Assembly (NCBI GenBank): GCA_031213475.1
Contig: JARUPZ010000013.1
Span: forward strand, 10,704,794-10,768,793
DNA length: 64,000 nucleotides
Direction of reading: 5' to 3'
Source of the DNA: Nereocystis luetkeana
Taxonomy: Eukaryota; Sar; Phaeophyceae; Laminariales; Laminariaceae
Shown here piece after piece: positions 1 through 11,700 of this stretch. Within the stretch, counting starts at the first letter, position 1. The number at the start of each line of letters is the position of its first letter. Both the position numbers and the translations under genes were made by a program. The notes beneath the pieces are model-generated. The model was not told where the DNA came from. It saw nothing but the letters and a program-made list of their open reading frames with translations, and made no database searches.

Positions 1-827
1 CACTGAAGAAGCCATCACTATTATTTGGGTGGTATTTTTATCGTTATGCGGCAGAAAGCAACACGTTTTGTTTGTTTGTTCTTGCGTTGAGCTTTTTTGT
101 TTTTCGACGTTGCGCTGCTGTGCGGTGTTGTTTTTTTTCAGGATACTGTCTGCTAACAAAAACTGTTTGATTAATTCATACCAGGTATGTATTAATCAAT
201 TCAGACATTGTTTGTTTCACCCCGTACGCACCCATCACATTAAATATACATATCACCCCACCCTAACATGACTATTTCATTCAGGTCTTTAGTTTGTTTG
301 TGGTCTACCAGCCGGACACACGACTGACTCCCTGCAGACCTGCAGACAGAAAGCGTAGTGCCTCGAGTCTCGACATCTGCGCCCTGCACCCATCTTCTCC
401 TTTTTTTACGCGGGGCCATAGTAATGCATAGCAAAACATACGTGGTAGCTATCAAAACCCACGATGAACCCTAAAAACAGGTATCCCCCTACAACACTGC
501 TATATGTTCACACACTATTCTTGGTTATCGGTACTACTATTCTGGTTTTCGAGTACGAGGAGGCGGTCTGTCGAAAGGAGTCAAACCGCGGTCTTCTACT
601 ACGGCATATAAGCCATAGCGATACATAGTAATACATCGTACCGGTAGTACATAGTAATCAGAACCCACTATAGACCCTAAAAAGCAGGTACCTGGTATGT
701 ATGTAACCCCTCACTGCTCTATGTTGGCACAACTTATTTGGTTCTCATTACTACTGGTATTTGATCGTTTGCTCACGCGTGATAGTATACCTCCTCTTTG
801 TTTCTGTCCGTGATTTATCGATGACAG
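1..827 (+). other. Intron of the DHX33-like gene, 5' flank
   Basis: No exon was recognised here. The next expected helicase segment upstream (before motif V) was not found, so this is probably intron. It holds a repeated dimer at 405-765. Confidence 0.5.
405..765. repeat. Dispersed dimer repeat (copy 1)
   Basis: Two related units at about 420-545 and 605-760 share AACCCAC(G/T)AT, CAGGTA, TCCCCCTAC or CCCCTCACTGCTCTATGTT, and TGGTT(A/C)TC. Between them is a spacer with GAGGAGGCGGTC and CCGCGGTCTTCTA. The same dimer and spacer recur at 6335-6672; single related units are near 8755-8860 and 35995-36125. Confidence 0.75.
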
Positions 828-2407
828 GCGACGAACATCGCCGAGACTTCAATCACCATCAACGGCATCCGGTACGTGGTGGACTCCGGGAAGGTCAAGG
901 TGAGCTCCCCCCTTTCCCTTCCATTGCATTGCGTCATTTCCACATCCTTCGTATAACTCCTACCAGGTACTTCGTACCCTCTTATACCGGGTATACCGGT
1001 ACGTGTTTTGGTGCATATGCTTCTCACGCCCTTCGCACACTTGCTATTAATAACCTCCTGCTGCGCCCCCCCCCCCCCCCCCACACCCAAGAGGCAGTTA
1101 CATAATACTCCCACTGCTGTCTCTGGAAGTGGCTACACCGGAAATTAAATTAACTCATTGAAGCTGTCATCCATATGCAAGTCCGCCTCACAAGCGGTTC
1201 TTAGTAGGATGCAGCTCACCCTTCATGCGACTCGCCCCACACCTCACGGCGCTTGCTTCAAGCTTGGTGCAAGCAATGTCTGCCCGGTCGGTAAAACCCG
1301 ACATGCTCCGTTCCAGCATTGTAGGGATGCGAGGGTCTATGGTCATACGACTACGGCTATGCATGATATCGAGTACATCTCTCCTATCGAGTACCCCCCC
1401 CCCCCCCCCCGCCCCCCCCCCCCCCGCCCCCCGCCCTTTGCTCTATCAGCTCCCCATCTTTCTCTCTCAGCCCCCCCCCACCTTGCCCTACCCCCCTCCT
1501 CTTCCCCTCCTCCCCCCCCCCCCCCTAATTCCGTTCGTGTCGCTCACCGAATCGGTCGGTGGTTGCTTCGGTTCCAGGTCCGCTCTTACCAGCCCTCGAC
1601 GGGCATGGAGTTCTTGCGGTCTAGGGACGTGTCTAAGGCGCAGGCGACGCAGCGGGCGGGGAGGGCGGGGCGAGAGGCCCCTGGCGTGTGCTACCGCCTT
1701 TTCCGGTGGGAACGCCGACCGCGCAACACGCCCTGATCCATTTTTTCTTCTTACAAAAGTAAATTCGTTGCGGAAAACGTGGGCACAGTGCTGTAGTTCT
1801 AAAGGTCTTACGAGTTCAGACCCGTCTTTTTCTAGTGCATACACTATTACTGGGGGCGATAGTTAATAGGACCTGTGTTATACATAAAAAACCCATATAT
1901 TTAACCATTCCTACCAAAAATATTCGGTCCTATTAACTATGGTCCCCCGTAGCAGACAACTCTAACTTTCAAGCTGTTTTGTTCCCAACACGTACGGTAT
2001 AGTCCCACCCTGAGAAAGAGCCCAATAAATAACGTAAAGCTTGCGGTATTGAGGGCGCTAAGGTTTTTTTGGTTTAAGGAAGCATGCTCAGAGAGAAGCG
2101 CTACACTACTGTATACAAGTGCTACCAGGTATAGTGGTACCAGGTATGTTGTAGCGTTAAGATTGAGGGGGTGATCAAGCTTCGGGCGGGTTACCATGAG
2201 GGTCCAAGCCGCCTGCCTAGTATGACGTGTTTTTTTGTTTTTGTTTTGTTTTTTGCATTTTGCTTGTTGGCGGGCTCGTACGGTAATCCTATTGTTCTAC
2301 TGCTGTGGTTGTACCACCTCCCGTACCGAGCGTGGTAGTGGAACGGTGCTGACAGGTACCCTCCCCCCCCCCCCCCCGCCCCCCGTGCGCGCCGCTTCCG
2401 ATTTGCC

Positions 2408-2474
<67 letters not shown>

Positions 2475-2511
2475 TTATCTGTTTGTCTGTCTGCCTGTCT
2501 GCCTGTCTGCC

Positions 2512-2562
<51 letters not shown>

Positions 2563-2627
2563 TTATCTGTTTATCTGTTTGTCTGTTTGTCTGTCTGTCT
2601 GTCTGTCTGCCTGTCTGTTTGCCTGAC

Positions 2628-2674
<47 letters not shown>

Positions 2675-2677
2675 TTA

Positions 2678-2722
<45 letters not shown>

Positions 2723-5700
2723 GTCTGTGATTGCGCTTGATGCAGGGAAGACGCGTACCTTGAGCTGGGAGACGCGCCGACCCCGGAGATCCTGAGGGTT
2801 AGCCTAGCGCAGGTGGGTGGCGGGCCTTCGTGCGCAGTAACACCGCGCGGGGGGGGGGGGGGCGGAGGGGGGGAGGGGGGGTGGTTGTTGGTGTTGTTGA
2901 TAGCGGTGGTGGCGACGGGGGAGGCGGGGGTGATGTTGAGGTTGTTGTTGTTGTTGTTGTTTTTTTTGGGGGGGAGGGTGGGGTTGTTTTTGGTGTTGGG
3001 ATGAGGGTTGATGATTTGCTGTTGTTCACATTGTTGTTGCTGCTGTCGTCATTTTCTGTGGCCGCAAGCCAGGCAGATCCACGAATTAACCCTGGCAGAA
3101 GTTAAATCATACACGAAAAACAAGACGAAAAGAAAACAACCAAAACAGGCGAAAATCACCCAGTAAGCGGCGATCGCGGCCCTCGGCCGACAGACGAACG
3201 GTCACAGGCTTATACGTTCGGGGACGACCTTCTAGACTTAATATACTATTTTTGGTGTGGGGAAGGGGGTTCAGGCCTGTGACCGACGGCCGTCTAGAGC
3301 CTTCATGTACTGTTTTTAGTGTGGGGAAGGCCGTCTAGGCCTGTGACGGACGGCCGTCTAGACTCAATGCACTATTAATAGTTTTAGAGTGCGGAAAGGG
3401 GTTCAGGCATGGGAATGACGGCGGTCTAGAGCCTTATTGTACTGGTTGCAGTGTGGGGAAGACAGTTCAGGTCTGTGACGGGCAGCCGTCTAGGTAGTCT
3501 TATAACAAGGGGAACATATTAATCAGGACCAAATGTGTTTGGGGAAAAATACTAGAATATATAGGTTTTTGTGTATGAATGTGATGGGTCCTCAACCCTA
3601 TGCTCCCCCGAGATAGCATACCATTTTCATTGTGGGGAAGGCAGTATAAGCCCATGACGGACGGCCGTCTATAGACTTGATTCTCAATATACTAGTTTTT
3701 CGTGTGACGAACGCCGTTTAGGCCTGCGACGGACGGCCGTCTAGAGCCTTAGTGTACTAGTTTTAGTGCGGGGAAGGCGGTCTAGGCCCATGGCCGACGG
3801 CGGTCTAGACTTAATGTAGTAGTTTTAGTGTTGGAGTTCATGGAGGTGTGACTGATGATGCCCCACGACTTCCGTCTCCTGACACAATTGGTCACAGGTA
3901 GTTCTCCAGCTCAAGGTTATGGGGGTAAAAGACCCTTCGACTTTCGACTATGTCACCGCGCCTAGCCGTGCCGCGCTGCTGAAGGCCCTCAAGACTCTGG
4001 CCATGCTGGGTGCCCTGGACAAAGCTGGAGACGTCACTCCGGATGGCAAGAAGATGGCGGCGCTGCCGCTCGACCCGGCCTTCGCGCACTTGCTCGTCAG
4101 GTACTACGAATACCCCTGCCGTCTCTATGCTACTAACAGTGTCAGGTTCTACGAATCCCACTGCTGTGTTTATGCTTTTAATGGTGTATTTTACCGTATA
4201 ACAGTATCACACAGGGTGATAAAATAACACACCCCCTCTGACGAATTTCAAAGCTGATTTTTGTCGACCAAGGCGCGAGTGAAGAACGCCAACCGATATG
4301 TACGTACGTACGTTTACGGGAAGGTCTCGACGAGATCTTCCCAGAGCCACCGTGTTCCTCATTGCGTGTGATTTTCCTTGCTATATACCTGGTACCTGGT
4401 ATGGAGAACGCCTCTGAGGAAATAGTTCGTTCCAGGGTGTGTGTTGTCTTACCACCCTGGTGTGATACGGTTTATGTTTCGTGTTTTATTCATGTAGAGC
4501 CCATGGGATTGTGTATCGGGGCTTACAGTACCTTGAATTTTTTCTCACAGCCGGTTGTTGGATGTTGGGTGAGTTGTGTCGAGCTCTTCAAGCGAGAAGC
4601 CTTACAAATTTCTGAGAAAATTCCTGCGTGCTATACGTATATACCCTTATCAACCCTCTCTACCGTGACACGCGTCCTATTGCGAAAAAAAAAACTATGC
4701 TGATGCCAACTACTTTCTCCCATAAAAACGTGCCGGGAGTTCGAAAGGCGTTATGTATGTATACACCCTCGCTCGAACTTCCCCTGAGTTTCCGTGGATG
4801 CTTTGAAAGACGTAGAAAATGATTTAGGAACCGATGAATTGCCCGAGCTGTGAAGCAGTTAGTCCCAAAAGACGTGGTGGCAGGTGTACAAAAAGGGGTT
4901 CACGCTCGCTCAGTCAGACCCCACTCACCCAAACGCACTCAAATATTTTGCCTCTCAGTTACCGTGGGTGGTCTCTCTCCCTCGCCTCCACTCCCACCCT
5001 CCCACCGTTTTGTTTCAGGTCGGCGGAGCCCCAGTTCGCCTGTGTGAAGGAAGTTTTGACCACCGTGGCGTGTTTGTCGGCGGAGAACTTGTTGTTCTAC
5101 CCCCCCAAGGTGGGTGGGCAGGTTTTTTATGTCGGAGAATTATACGATCCTGTTTGTACAGCGCAGCGTGGCACTGTTTATCAACCCTTTCACTTCTGAT
5201 ACTGTAGAATATGTCCACACTATGGTGATTCCAAGGGGTTCGGCGAAAACGTTGGTACAGTTTACTGCTATCAATACTAAAGCTTCCACACGTCGGACAG
5301 ATCAGATTTATCATCTACAGATAGATCAGATATATCATCTACAGATAGATCAGATATATCATCTACAGATAGATCAGATATATTATTTACAGATAGATCA
5401 GATGGATCATCTACATAAAAATCATTTACAGATAGATCTTTTACAGATAGATCATCGACGGATAGATCATCTACAGATCTATCAGATATATTATATCCTG
5501 CCGTTATGGGATGCTGTGCAGGACCTGTATAATACAGGTCCAACCCAATAAATAGGTGCTAGATCATGCAGATTTTACGGCTCCCATCCGGCAACATGAG
5601 CCCGATCATACAGATCATCTGCCCTGAAAGATCTAGATCATAAAATTGGAATGATCTATATGACGTGTCCGAGCTCTGGAACCTTCCCCCTGTGCGGCAT

Positions 5701-8700
5701 CCCAGAATACGGCAGATTCCCAGATTCGTCCGGTTTCTCATGCTTCCTACCTTAGAGGGTAGGAGGGTGGGGGAGACTGATTGATACATAGGGGATGGGC
5801 AGCAGATTCGCGAATAGAAATCCTAGCATTTTTTTTTTTTTTGTAAACGCGAAATTTCCCCGGCATCTGAAGGTGGATTGCACCTATTCAGGAATCTATA
5901 CGGTAGTACACGAAGTAAACCCGGTTGGAGATCTATGTGCACCATTTTTGGCCGTTTTGTGACGTCCGTATTCTACGAACGTTGAAACCGTTTTTACGCC
6001 GGGTCAAAAGAGATGTTTTGCGTATTTCCAGTCATGTAGTAGTATTATCAACCATGGGATGCGGCAACGATAGAGGCAGCACATTAAGGGACATTTAAGG
6101 TTAAACTAGTTTATGAGTAACGGGCGCTCCTTATCCCGAAAATCGTCGGAGTAATGGTATTCTTGTTTTTCAAAATAATTAATTATGTTTTTGTTTGCCC
6201 TGGCCATAGGGATTAATCATCAACCATCGCGCTTTGATGTTTTTTTTTTTTTTCACTCCGGGGTTCTGGGTGAGGTATAAGAGCTCCTCAGGCAGGGAGC
6301 CTCATAAACTAGATGGTGCACCTCTGCTACTATATCATGCGTCGGCCATGGTACTATATAGTAATACATAGCAATACGACATAATAATACATGATCGGAA
6401 CCCATGATGGATCCAAACAGCAGGTATGATGTATCCCCCTACTGCTCTATGTTCACACGCCATATTTGGTTATCGTCACTACTATTCTGGTTTTCGAGTA
6501 GGAGGAGGCGGTCAGTCAAGTGGGGTCAGACCGCGGTCTTCTATGACGGCATATAGGCCATAGTAATACATGGTAACCATAACCCACAATGGACCCTAAG
6601 AAGCAGGTATGTATGGATCCCCCTACTGCCCTATGCTCACACACGACCTTGGTTCTCATTTCTACTATTGATATTACGGGGGACCATAGTTAACAGGACC
6701 TATGGTATACATAAAAACCTATATGTTTAACCACTTTTACTAACAATATTTGGTCCTGTTAACTATGGCCCCCCGTAATAGTATCGTCCTCAGTATTAGT
6801 AACGATTTCGTCCGGAACGGTCAGCCAGCGTTTCAGTCCACAATGCCAGGCATCCCCCGTCGAAACCCCCGCGGTGCTTCTACGAGTACTGTCGGCTGTA
6901 CCTCTTTTTCTTTTTTTTTCGATGTTTGTGTTTTTGTTTCCCGCGAAAACTGCCCAAAACTTGAGCAGGAAGAGGCTAGGCGGGCGGCGGACGAGGCGCA
7001 TCGAGCCTTCGCTGCCTACGAGGGCGACCTGCCCACGCTCCTGCGAGTCTACGAGGGTTTCCTAAAGGTAAGGTATGGTATGATGTGGTGTGGTGTGATT
7101 TGGTGTACTGTAGTATGGTGTGGTGTGGTATGGTATGGGTATGGTATGGTATGGTATGGTATGGTATGATATGGTATGGTATGGCATAGCATGTATGGTA
7201 TGGCATAGCATGGTATGGCATAGGTTGAGCTACCGAAGAGTTTCGGTTTTCCTAAATGCTTGCATGGCTCCTTGCATTTTTTCTCGAAACCGCTCGACAA
7301 TCTCCAGGTTTCCTTCGTTCAATTTTCCACTTAGCCCTCGGCCTATTCCTGTTGCTCTTCCCCCACCCCCTTTTTTTTCGTTTTCGTTTTTGTATCTGTT
7401 TTTCTTTCTTCTCTTTTTTCCTTTTCCCTTTTTTTTCTTGATTTTTACTGGTTTTCCCGTAGTCCACTTACTCCGTAGCAGGTATCTATTTTGTACGTTT
7501 ACCCCTTTACGTATTCCTTTGTCTGATATGACTGTTTTCTTCTTCTCATCTGTTTCCTTCTTTCGTTTCTCTTTTTTCTTTTTTCTTCTTTCTCTTGCCT
7601 TTTAATTCTTTTCCCTTTACATTTCTCTATCCGATATTAGTACCCCCCCCATCCCCCGCGCTTCACAAGCGGTTCTTATTAGAATGTAGCTCACCCTTCA
7701 TGCGACTCGCTCAACACCTCACGGCGCTTCGCCCTTGGTGCAAGAAATGCCTGCCTGGTCGGTGAAAACCCGACGTGCTCCGTTCCAGTATTGTTCGTAG
7801 GGATACGAGGGTCTATGGTCATAAGACTTCGGCCATGCGTGATATTGAGCACCCCCCCCCTTTTCCTTTTTTTGCCTCGCGTATCACGTCCGTCCGTCCG
7901 TCCGTCCGTCGGTACCACCAGGAGCGGAAGGACCCGACTTGGTGTCGACGGAATTTCGTGAACGGCCGGTCGGTAGTGCGAGCGATCGATGTTCGCCAGC
8001 AGCTCGCCAAAATCCTGCGCGAGCGATGGAGGATCGACCCTGAGGTAGGTATTCACCCTTTTAGGACCCCAGTCCCGTTTTGGGGACAAACTACTTATAA
8101 TTAGAGCGTCTTGTCCCCACATATGGGAGTGCGGTTCTAAAAGGGTTAAACTATACATATACGAGCTGTCAGACCGAGGATTTCGTCGAAAGTCATGTTT
8201 GTGAGCGGTATGTCATACGATTCTGAGTCATACTTCGATCGCGCCTACTACGTACCAGGCACGACTATTAGATTTGATCATGGTTACGTATTTGCTTGCT
8301 GTGCCAGTCTCTTTGCGTCTGTATCTGGACGTGGGCTCGTCGCAGCTACAGTATATACCTGGTACCGTTTGACTAAAACAAACTAATCAACCCTTCAGTA
8401 AATAATAGGGCTGTGAAGTGGCCGACTTTGACTAAAAGTTGCCGACTACGTGCGCGGTTCTTAGTTGACTAAGTATCGAAGCTATTATAGTCGTGTCCGG
8501 CAAATTTGTGGAGGTTTGCGTCTTTTTGTTGGTGACTGTCGCGCTTGTGGCTGGACGTGTCTTTTATTGATAAAACCCACCACTACTACAAGTCAGTTTG
8601 TTGGCATGGCTTGCTTTGCCTCCCCAAGTAACAACTATTACAGGGGGCCATAGTAAATAGGGCCAAATATTAATGGTGAATATAGGAAAATATATAGGTT

Positions 8701-11700
8701 TTTGTCTGTACCGTAGTTCCTATTTTTCTACGGTCCACTGTAATAATATCAATGTTACGAGGGGCTACGAGCGCAGAACGAGATCAGAGTCCACGATGGG
8801 CTCAAAAGCCATATATCCCAGTAGACTTGCACCCCATATTTGGTTCTGATTGCTGTTCACGGGTCAGGTCAAACCTCACGGGTCGGGTCGGGTCGGGTCC
8901 GGTCCGGCTAGGATGACCCGGCCCGATCCGTGAGACTTTGGAAACCTCGTGACCCGACCCTTCCCGACCCGACCTGACCCGACCGGTGATATTTTGAAGA
9001 GGTTCTCACCCGATCCGACCGGTCATGACCCGTGAAGAGCCCTGATTATTATTACGAGGGACCATAGTAAATAGGACCAAATATTGTTGATAAAAATAGG
9101 GAAATATACGGGTTTTTGTTTGTGCCGTAGGTCCTATTTACTTCGGCCCCCCGTAATAGGATTGCTACAGCAAGGTTGCCCCGTAAGAGGAATAGCGTGC
9201 AGCCAGATCACAGCCCTAATTTTTAGCACTCTGACCGCAAGGGTAAAAGGACCGTTTGGTTAAAAAACTACGGATGTGTCAAAAGCGTCTCGAGTCTTTC
9301 GGCTATTAATATTACAGCTATACTACAGAGCAGACTACGTGGTACATGACACCCACTGTATTAATAGTAACCTTCGAGTATACACACCACTCTGGACGGA
9401 AATGTAAGGACCGTTTGGTATTAATGTTAATGTGTAAACGCTCCTTACATTCCCGTCCACAGTTACCGTAGGTTTCTCGACAGCGGTGAAATGGTGCTAA
9501 TAAAGTCGACCATTGTATTTTCGGAAGGCTCCCTCTCGACCAGTGTCTTTCCGAAAACAACTTATTCGGTTCTTGTTCGGTAATGGTCAACCTTAACCTT
9601 CCCCTTCTGAAAAATCGAACGCCGAAAAGCGGTCGTACCCAAGTGAGCGAAGTCGACGACCTTAAGGTACTCCTTTATATGATACCTGGTGGTAGTGGAT
9701 ACCGGTACCATTATGTCTGGCAATGTAAGGACTGTTTTGTTGTTGGTGTTATTACCTAAAAGGTCCTTACGGTTTCGGGCAGAGTGGTAGCATGCAAGGA
9801 TCAACTATTAATACGTATGTGTGGCGTTGAAGATCAATATTATTTTTCGTCTCCATAGGGTGGACGGACAAATCTCGTGTATTCGTAATATTAATTGTAC
9901 TGTTGATATATACGGAGTATATACGTACGTACAGGACCGACGATCTTGACTCAGGCTGGGCATATTTTTCCAAGTACCTAGGAAAGCGTGCATTTTACAC
10001 TATGAATTTCTCCACAAGAATGACTTTCAAATCTCTCAGTGCCTGCGGCTACGGGTGGTGGGCAGACAAATCCCTTGTATTATTAATAGAATACTGTTGA
10101 TATATATATACCTGGTACGTACGTATAAGACCGACGATCTTGGCCCAAGCTGGGCGTATTACCAAGTACCTGGTACATACTAAAGAGGGCGTTTCTTACT
10201 ATGCACCAGGTACGCTATGAATAACTCCGGAAGAACGGCTTTCGAGTTTCGTAGTGCCTGTGGCTCGTGGTTCGCATTTCTCAACCCCTTTTGAACCGCA
10301 GTCCCGTTTTGGGGACAAACCACTCAATTTTCAAGTAGTTTGCCCCCACAACGGGACTGCGGTTCGAAAGGGGTTAGAATCAACACATTTAAGTACCTGA
10401 CATCGTCGTATCGTCGTACCGCCTTACCCTCCCCCACCTATGAAATCAACCGGTCCGGCGTCGGGGCGAACCTATGGGATAATCGATTTTGCTTGCCAGT
10501 CGTCTGGCTGTTTTGCGAATATAAGACCACTTCTCTAGCCGTGCTGGGATGTTTCTCTTCCCCCCACCGAGTGTGTGCCCTGTTTGCTGTGTTCTCGGTG
10601 TTTCTGTTCTGATGTCGTTCTTCTGATGTGGTTATGGTTCTCTCGAAGCACTGACGACGTGTGTGGAGGGATTCCTACTCATGCACCCGTGTCAACGAGG
10701 TCCCGGAACCACAATCCCCGGTATTCTCCAGAGGCCACAAATCTGGTGGATTGCGATTATTTTTCCGAATTTGACGGTTTCGCCCAATCATGTTCCTTGT
10801 ATTAGTTACAGTGTTAATAGCATGTACCTGGTACCGCTTCGGACGGAATTATAAGGAATGTTCGGTATTCATATCACAGTATAATATTTCCTCATAGTGC
10901 CGCTACCTGGTCTACACGGGTTGTACTACAGCATGAGGTGTCCCCTGCTGACTCTATCTCACCACGCGTCCAACTCGACATTTGGGTTTGGGTTTGCAGG
11001 AGTCTTGCCAGGCGGAGACCTCGCAATATCTCCGCTGTTTGGTGGCCGGGCTTTTCTCCAACGTGGCTATGAGGCAGGCGGCGACGAGCGGAGGGGGGGG
11101 TCGAGGGTGCTACCGCACCCTCGTTGGCGGCAGGCAAGTCTACTTGTGTTCTCGCATACGTCAAGATATTTGTTGGCGCGGGCTGTGTGGGGCGTGTTGT
11201 AATTTATCGCAACAAATATATTTTTTATTCTAGTTTTTCGCAGAGAAGGGTCGACGTGACAACACCCCCTTGAAATCAATAGTATAAATACTAAATGCGC
11301 GCTTCAGGAGTAGAGGTAGACTGAGCGGGGCGAAGTACTTGAAATCAGCGTGTCGTTATATTTTCAGTAGTAAAAGAGTCTCACACGTTGTGTTCTACTG
11401 TAGTTTGCTCATGACGCTCTTGAAGGGGGGTGTCGTAATTTGCAGCTGGTAATGTTCGCTCTCTCGTATATAGGTATATACTTTAGGTCTACATATATAT
11501 ATATATATCTACACAGATATACGACTACTACTGACTGTAGGTATACCAGGTATACGGTATCACACTGGGTGATAAGGTATCACACCCCCCAGGACGAATT
11601 TCCGCACTGTTTTTCTCCATATCAAGGGGGACACACGTAACGAAGATGGTGGCTTTAGCAATATCTCGTCCATATACCTTTCCATGGACGCATCGATCGC

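Noticed and set aside
301-420. Possible earlier helicase exon before motif V
   Set aside because: The expected conserved stretch before TNIAETS could not be read in any frame with usable splice sites.
1158-1866. Two overlapping proline-rich frames
   Set aside because: They arise from C-runs and a dispersed repeat. Only 1578-1705 inside them is a genuine helicase exon.
2235-2795. 186-residue frame of CLSV repeats
   Set aside because: A pure product of the (TGTC)n microsatellite. It merely overlaps the small helicase exon at 2746-2812, which is in another frame.
3168-3830. CRISPR-like repeat spacing
   Set aside because: Units are degenerate, spacers are not unique and the genome is eukaryotic. 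It is a tandem satellite.
4540-4585. Mini-exon signal (TTTTTTCTCACAG ... GGGTGAGT)
   Set aside because: The 18-base interval would insert residues not present in the helicase family and is not needed for phase.
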